Shown here: one piece after another, positions 59,761-64,000 of the stretch
How the letters are laid out: every line of letters begins with the position of its first letter
Position numbering within the stretch: position 1 is the first letter of the stretch
DNA from: Bacteroidota bacterium
Lineage (GTDB): Bacteria > Bacteroidota > Bacteroidia > Chitinophagales > Chitinophagaceae
Assembly: GCA_018266775.1 (NCBI GenBank)
Contig: JAFDZS010000001.1
Span: 501,175-565,174 of the forward strand
DNA: 64,000 bases
Direction: 5' to 3'
Notes under the pieces: model-generated
Databases searched by the model: none
Seen by the model: the letters and a program-made list of their open reading frames with translations, nothing else
Told to the model about the DNA's origin: nothing
Made by a program: the position numbers and the translations under genes

Positions 59761-60396
59761 GTGACCAATTTTATTCCCATATTTCCATTAGGTATAGTGG
59801 TGTACCCCGGAGAGCAGCTGAACCTGCATATTTTTGAGCCGCGGTATAAGCAACTGATCAAAGAATGTTTTGATACCGGTAAACCATTTGGGATACCACC
59901 GGTGATAGACAATAAACGCTACGACACCGGCACCCTGGTAAAAATAACAGAGATCACAACGGTATACGATGATGGTAAAATGGATATTAAAACTGAAGGG
60001 TTGCAGGTATTCAACATCCTGGAAGCCATTAAGGAATTGCCCAATAAATTATACAGCGGCGCTATTGTAAATTATCCGCCCAATTTGGATAGCGGTAACA
60101 GGGCTTTAATGACTGCTATCATTGCTGCAATAAGAGAACTGCACAAGCTGCTTAAAATAAACAAAACTTTCAAAAAGCCAGATGAGGAATTGTGGAGTTA
60201 CGATGTGGCGCATCACGCAGGTTTATCACTGAGCGAAGAATATGAATTGCTGCAATTGCTGCACGAGTTGCAACGGCAGGAATACCTGAAACGGCACTTA
60301 AAAAAAGTAATACCCGTAATAGCAGAAATGGAAACACTGAAGGAAAGGGTTCAGTTGAACGGCCATTTTAAAAACCTGCAAGGGTTTGATTTATAA
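59761..60396 (+). CDS. LON peptidase substrate-binding-domain protein
   Basis: The 211 residues contain only a Lon N-domain-like unit: IFPLGIVVYPGEQLNLHIFEPRYKQLI at the start, then a beta domain and a helical end. The ATPase and protease domains are absent, so it is a stand-alone domain of unknown role. The start is GTG with a good SD site. It lies 40 bp before coaX and may be cotranscribed. Confidence 0.85.
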   Translation: MTNFIPIFPLGIVVYPGEQLNLHIFEPRYKQLIKECFDTGKPFGIPPVIDNKRYDTGTLVKITEITTVYDDGKMDIKTEGLQVFNILEAIKELPNKLYSGAIVNYPPNLDSGNRALMTAIIAAIRELHKLLKINKTFKKPDEELWSYDVAHHAGLSLSEEYELLQLLHELQRQEYLKRHLKKVIPVIAEMETLKERVQLNGHFKNLQGFDL

Positions 60397-60436
60397 ACGG
60401 AACTAAAACTTGAAATAGAAATTTTAAATCAAAAGC

Positions 60437-61162
60437 ATGAAAACATTGTGTCTGGATTTTGGCAATACCCGGTTAAAGGCGGCATTGTTTATTAATGATG
60501 AGTTTATTGAAGAGATCATATTACCCAATGAAGAAATGTTTACAGTGGAACGGCTGGTCAATATTCACCAGCCCGATAAAATCATCCTGGCATCAGTAAT
60601 TAATCATAATCCTGCAATTGAAACTTTCCTGGCATCCAAAGCTAAATTTCATAAATTATCACACCTTACCAAAGCCAATTTTACCGCCGCTGTAGGCAAG
60701 CCCGAAACCATTGGTGCCGACAGGCTGGCACTTTGTGCCGCTGCCGCACACTTTTACCCCGGAAAAAATAACCTGGTCATTGGCCTGGGCACCTGCATCA
60801 CGTATAATTTCATAAATCAAAACCATGAATTCCTGGGCGGCAGTATTTCACCCGGCATGGAAATGCGTTTTAAAGCCATGCAGGTGTTCACCGCAAAATT
60901 ACCCCTGGTGTATGCAGAATGGAATTTTCCCATCATCGGGTACGATACCAAGACCAACATGCAAAGTGGGGTGATTGCCGGAATTGCCTATGAAATGGAC
61001 GGATTCATTGATGAGTACGCCAAAAAGTACGCTAACTTTAACGTTGTGTTAACCGGGGGCGACAGTACCTATTTTGCCCGTAGACTTAAAAACAAGATAT
61101 TTGCGGACTCTAATTTTTTATTTAAAGGACTGTATGCACTCAGCGAAACTAACAATGGCTAA
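60437..61162 (+). CDS. coaX: Type III pantothenate kinase
   Basis: First step of coenzyme A synthesis: phosphorylates pantothenate in the cytoplasm. The 241 residues carry DFGNTRLKAAL at the start, GADRLALCAAA near residue 95 and LGTCITYNFI then GGSISPGMEMRFKAM. These are the type III blocks. Its last 8 bases overlap the start of the following outer-membrane protein gene. Confidence 0.95.
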   Translation: MKTLCLDFGNTRLKAALFINDEFIEEIILPNEEMFTVERLVNIHQPDKIILASVINHNPAIETFLASKAKFHKLSHLTKANFTAAVGKPETIGADRLALCAAAAHFYPGKNNLVIGLGTCITYNFINQNHEFLGGSISPGMEMRFKAMQVFTAKLPLVYAEWNFPIIGYDTKTNMQSGVIAGIAYEMDGFIDEYAKKYANFNVVLTGGDSTYFARRLKNKIFADSNFLFKGLYALSETNNG

Positions 61163-62513
61163 ACTCTTATGGGTATTTTTTGCAGTATTCGGTATTCAGA
61201 TGGCCGCTGTTGCACAAGAAAATTCACCTTATTCACGATATGGACTGGGCGATTTGGCCCCCAATCATAACGTCACTTCCCGTGCCATGGGCGGCATTGC
61301 CGCAGGCTTGCAGGATGTAACCAGCAGCTTCCAGGGCCTGGGCAGTGTAAACTTTGTAAACCCGGCCACATTGGGTTCATTAGGTTACCTGCGCTATACT
61401 ATTTTCGACCTGGGCAGTGAATTTGACAGCCGCACACTCAGAAGCGTAAACCCCGTAGCCAAATACAATTCAGCCAACGCCATATTTTCATACCTGCAAC
61501 TGGGTGTACCACTCAGTTCAGAAAAAATGAGAAAAAAGCAAATGGCCTGGGGTTTGAATTTTGGTTTGAAACCACTCACCAAGATCAATTATAAAATTGA
61601 AAAAGACCAGCGCCTGAATAATATCGACAGCCTGCGTACATTGTATGAGGGTACAGGAGGCTCCAACGAAGCATTTGTAGGCATGGGTTTTAAAATTAAA
61701 AACCTCAGTATTGGTGCAACAGCAGGTTATGTGTTTGGCAATAAAAACTACAGTACCAAACTGATTTTTGTAAACGACACTATCGACTACTATAAATCCA
61801 ACAGCAGCAACCAAACCACATTTGGCGGGTTATTGGCAACTGTGGGTTTCCAGTACGAAATTCCGTTGAGCAAGGATAAAGACAAACTGTTTCCCCGCCT
61901 GCGTATTGGCGCTTATGGCAACCTGCAGCAAAAATTCAATGCCACCCGGGATGATGTCAGGGAAACATTTAATTACGATGCCAACAATGCCACTTTCAGG
62001 ATAGACAGTGTATATGAAAGCAAAGACGTAAAAGGCAAAATACAGTATCCCTCTTCTTACGGTGCCGGTTTTACTTACCAGGACGAACACCTGCTGTTTG
62101 GTGCAGATTACGAAACCACCAACTGGAGTAAATATTCTTACTACGGCCAGCCAGACCTGGTGCAGAATAACTGGATCATCAGGGTGGGCGGACAATATTT
62201 TCCTGCTAAACAGGGCACTTCTGTAAGAAAGTATTTTAATTTCGTGAAGTACAGGGCAGGTTTCTATTATGGTACTGATTATATAAAAATCAACAGCAGC
62301 CGGCCAGACTGGGCACTTTCAGTAGGTACAGGCATGCCACTGACTTCTTTGCAAAGAAGCAACTACTACACAACAGAGTTTGTGGTGTTGAATACTGCAC
62401 TTGAAATTGGTAACCGCGGCGATAAAAATGCCACACTGAAAGAAACCACTGTACGTTTCAGCGTGGGCATTTCAATGAATGCCAACTGGTTTATTAAACG
62501 TAAGTACAACTAA
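61155..62513 (+). CDS. Outer-membrane beta-barrel protein (FadL/PorV-like fold)
   Basis: Exported protein of 452 residues from the preferred ATG at 61155 (the frame is open to 61074). The signal is MAKLLWVFFAVFGIQMAAVAQ. The mature start ENSPYSRYGLGDLAP is a well-kept Bacteroidota motif, followed by SRAMGGIAAGL and many aromatic beta strands to the end. The FadL-like class is likely; the ligand is unknown. It lies between coaX and lptC, so it may serve envelope lipid transport. Confidence 0.7.
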   Translation: MAKLLWVFFAVFGIQMAAVAQENSPYSRYGLGDLAPNHNVTSRAMGGIAAGLQDVTSSFQGLGSVNFVNPATLGSLGYLRYTIFDLGSEFDSRTLRSVNPVAKYNSANAIFSYLQLGVPLSSEKMRKKQMAWGLNFGLKPLTKINYKIEKDQRLNNIDSLRTLYEGTGGSNEAFVGMGFKIKNLSIGATAGYVFGNKNYSTKLIFVNDTIDYYKSNSSNQTTFGGLLATVGFQYEIPLSKDKDKLFPRLRIGAYGNLQQKFNATRDDVRETFNYDANNATFRIDSVYESKDVKGKIQYPSSYGAGFTYQDEHLLFGADYETTNWSKYSYYGQPDLVQNNWIIRVGGQYFPAKQGTSVRKYFNFVKYRAGFYYGTDYIKINSSRPDWALSVGTGMPLTSLQRSNYYTTEFVVLNTALEIGNRGDKNATLKETTVRFSVGISMNANWFIKRKYN

Positions 62514-62514
62514 G

Positions 62515-63093
62515 ATGTTTCTTAAAAAGAAAAATATACTACATGCAGTCTTCTTAACAGGCTGCATTTTTTTATGGGCCTGCGAAAATACGCCGCAGGA
62601 AATTAAAGATGCCACCGACAAAAAAGTGGGTGTGGAGGAAGCAGAAAAAGTAAACATCAATTATACGCTGGGGGGCAAAATCAAATCCATATTAACTGCT
62701 CCCTTGATGACCCATGTACAGGATACCATGCCATACATTGAATTTCCGAAAACAATGCACGTGGATTTTTATAGTGATTCAGGTAAAATAGAAAGCATAC
62801 TGGATGCGAAGTATGGAAAATATTTTGAAACACAAAGCAAAATTTTACTGCGTGACAGCGTGCGGTTTATCGGGTTGACAAACGGCGACACCCTTTATTG
62901 CGATGAACTGTATTGGGACAGGAGCAGGCCGGTATACCAGTTTTATACCGACAAAGCTGTGCAGATAAGAACAAAAACTCAAAATCAAAACGGAATTGGT
63001 TTTGAGTGCAGCCAGGACTTTAAAGATAAATGGCTTAAAAATGTTACCAATAGTTTTATCAAAGTCCCTTCTTCCCAATTCCCGGATAATTAA
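62515..63093 (+). CDS. lptC: LPS export ABC transporter periplasmic protein LptC
   Basis: Links the inner-membrane LptBFG complex to LptA in lipopolysaccharide export. A lipoprotein or anchored signal is seen (IFLWACENT). The 192-residue product from the ATG at 62515 has the typical LptC strand pattern: MHVDFYSDSGKIESILDAKYGKYF and DSVRFIGLTNGDTLYCDELYW. The start ATG lies 1 bp after the previous stop. LptC of Bacteroidota is often a lipoprotein with a C-terminal extension. Confidence 0.85.
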   Translation: MFLKKKNILHAVFLTGCIFLWACENTPQEIKDATDKKVGVEEAEKVNINYTLGGKIKSILTAPLMTHVQDTMPYIEFPKTMHVDFYSDSGKIESILDAKYGKYFETQSKILLRDSVRFIGLTNGDTLYCDELYWDRSRPVYQFYTDKAVQIRTKTQNQNGIGFECSQDFKDKWLKNVTNSFIKVPSSQFPDN

Positions 63094-63106
63094 CCTGAAG
63101 CTTTAC

Positions 63107-64000
63107 TTATACAGGAAAACTGCCTTTAACTTCAGTACCCCAATTATTTGATGTTATACTTAAAGTGCCATTAATATTTTGCATACGGTTGTTCATATTG
63201 TTTAAACCAAGGTTTCCGGAAGTTTTAACTGTGTCTGGAAATCCTTTTCCATTGTCAGTGATGCTGAAATAACAGAAATGATTATGAAACGTAACTGCAA
63301 TTTGTATCAAAGTGGCATTCGCATGTTTGATGCTGTTGGTAACCGCTTCTTTAATTATTAAGTATAACTCTTTTTCAGTAACAGGATTGAGATAAGAAAT
63401 GATCTCATCACAATTTATATCACTTTTAATTGAAAGCAGTTTATTGTTCTGAAACTTACCAGTTAGTTCAGCAATAAGGTGCTTAACGCTATAACTTTTG
63501 TTTTCGTGACTGGAATGTAAATTATGCATAAATAACCTGGCCTGCTGGTAAATAGATTGCGCTTCGGCTTTAAGATTACTGAGTACTTCAACTGTTTCTG
63601 TATTAACAGCACGTGCCTCAAGATCAGCGATGTAAAATCTAAATGCAGCGAAACTGGTGCTGATTTCATCATGCAGGTCACTGGCTATTTTTTGGCGCTG
63701 CATGGTTAAGTTGTCCTGTTGAATTACCCTTTCATCCAAAACAGTAACTTCCATTTTGTATAGTTCATTTATCAAATGCTGTTTTTCCAGACTTCTTGCC
63801 ATCTTCATGCGACGATTGATTCCAACCATCACTACAATTGTCAGCGCCAGTATCATAATAAGAATTAGAGAAATACTGATAACCTGATTTAACTCTTTTT
63901 GCCTGAGCAGATTTCTGTTTTCAATCTTCATAATCTCTTGCTCTTTTTGTGCAACATTAAATTTTTGTTCTGTATCAGCTAACAATCCTGATATTTCCAA
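63107..64000 (-). CDS. Sensor histidine kinase, C-terminal part (truncated by the window)
   Basis: Only the C-terminal 297 residues are in the window. A membrane helix is seen at about residues 40-65 of the visible part. The dimerisation domain has the phospho-acceptor QKIASDLHDEIST (NarX/LiaS class, HisKA_3). The ATPase has EAVTNSIKHANA (N box) and DNGKGFPD with LGLNNMNNRM (G boxes). The sensor part lies beyond the right edge. Its response regulator is not in the window. Confidence 0.85.
   Translation of the reverse strand: MEISGLLADTEQKFNVAQKEQEIMKIENRNLLRQKELNQVISISLILIMILALTIVVMVGINRRMKMARSLEKQHLINELYKMEVTVLDERVIQQDNLTMQRQKIASDLHDEISTSFAAFRFYIADLEARAVNTETVEVLSNLKAEAQSIYQQARLFMHNLHSSHENKSYSVKHLIAELTGKFQNNKLLSIKSDINCDEIISYLNPVTEKELYLIIKEAVTNSIKHANATLIQIAVTFHNHFCYFSITDNGKGFPDTVKTSGNLGLNNMNNRMQNINGTLSITSNNWGTEVKGSFPV

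Noticed and set aside
61074..61154. N-terminal extension of the outer-membrane protein
   Set aside because: It lies inside coaX and would place the signal peptide after 27 residues; the ATG at 61155 gives a normal signal.

Overview
The window is a chromosomal segment of a Bacteroidota bacterium, most likely family Chitinophagaceae. The reasons are a type IX secretion C-terminal domain on a large secreted hydrolase, promoter elements of the TAnnTTTG kind, few Shine-Dalgarno sites, several outer-membrane barrels and lipoproteins of Bacteroidota type, and a UvrB, PolA, TypA and CoaX set in the usual Bacteroidota form. No rRNA, tRNA, CRISPR array, prophage or conjugative element was seen.

Layout. 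Positions 1-4.8 kb hold a short tandem repeat, an L,D-transpeptidase, an ECF sigma factor overlapping an unusual membrane-anchored protein with a beta-barrel end, and a DUF5777-like barrel. From 4.86 to 28.4 kb lies a surface-polysaccharide locus. Its plus-strand run (4.86-15.2 kb) has a GT10-like transferase, a Wzx-type flippase, two Wzy/WaaL-type membrane proteins, four glycosyltransferases and a nucleotidyltransferase-fold protein. A minus-strand operon of seven tightly coupled genes (22.7 to 15.5 kb) is embedded in it, with three radical SAM proteins, three methyltransferases and a protein with a flavin-reductase-like domain. Two more plus-strand glycosyltransferases follow, then a minus-strand block with a glycosyltransferase, an ABC transporter and the initiating sugar transferase.

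From 28.6 to 46.2 kb the genes are mostly housekeeping or envelope genes (coiled-coil membrane protein, lipoproteins, DsbA-like protein, DNA polymerase I, esterase, ParA, VOC protein, MBL hydrolase, UvrB, Gfo/Idh/MocA oxidoreductase). They are interrupted by two palindrome-rich arrays. One is a 101-bp unit array with three hairpins per unit. The other is a 139-bp unit array next to a REP-associated tyrosine transposase (RAYT). From 46.5 to 64 kb come a NagX-like acyltransferase, methylglyoxal synthase, a GH38-like secreted mannosidase, TPR proteins, TypA, three GT2 enzymes, a CDGSH protein, MeaB, a Lon-N-domain protein, CoaX, an outer-membrane protein, LptC and a truncated sensor kinase.

The most unusual items are the embedded radical SAM/methyltransferase operon, the sigma factor partner that appears to join an inner-membrane anchor to an outer-membrane barrel, a palindrome family found directly after three intrinsic terminators, the higher-order 101-bp repeat, and the RAYT with its flanking palindromes. 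Functions are inferred from motifs read by eye; no database search was run.
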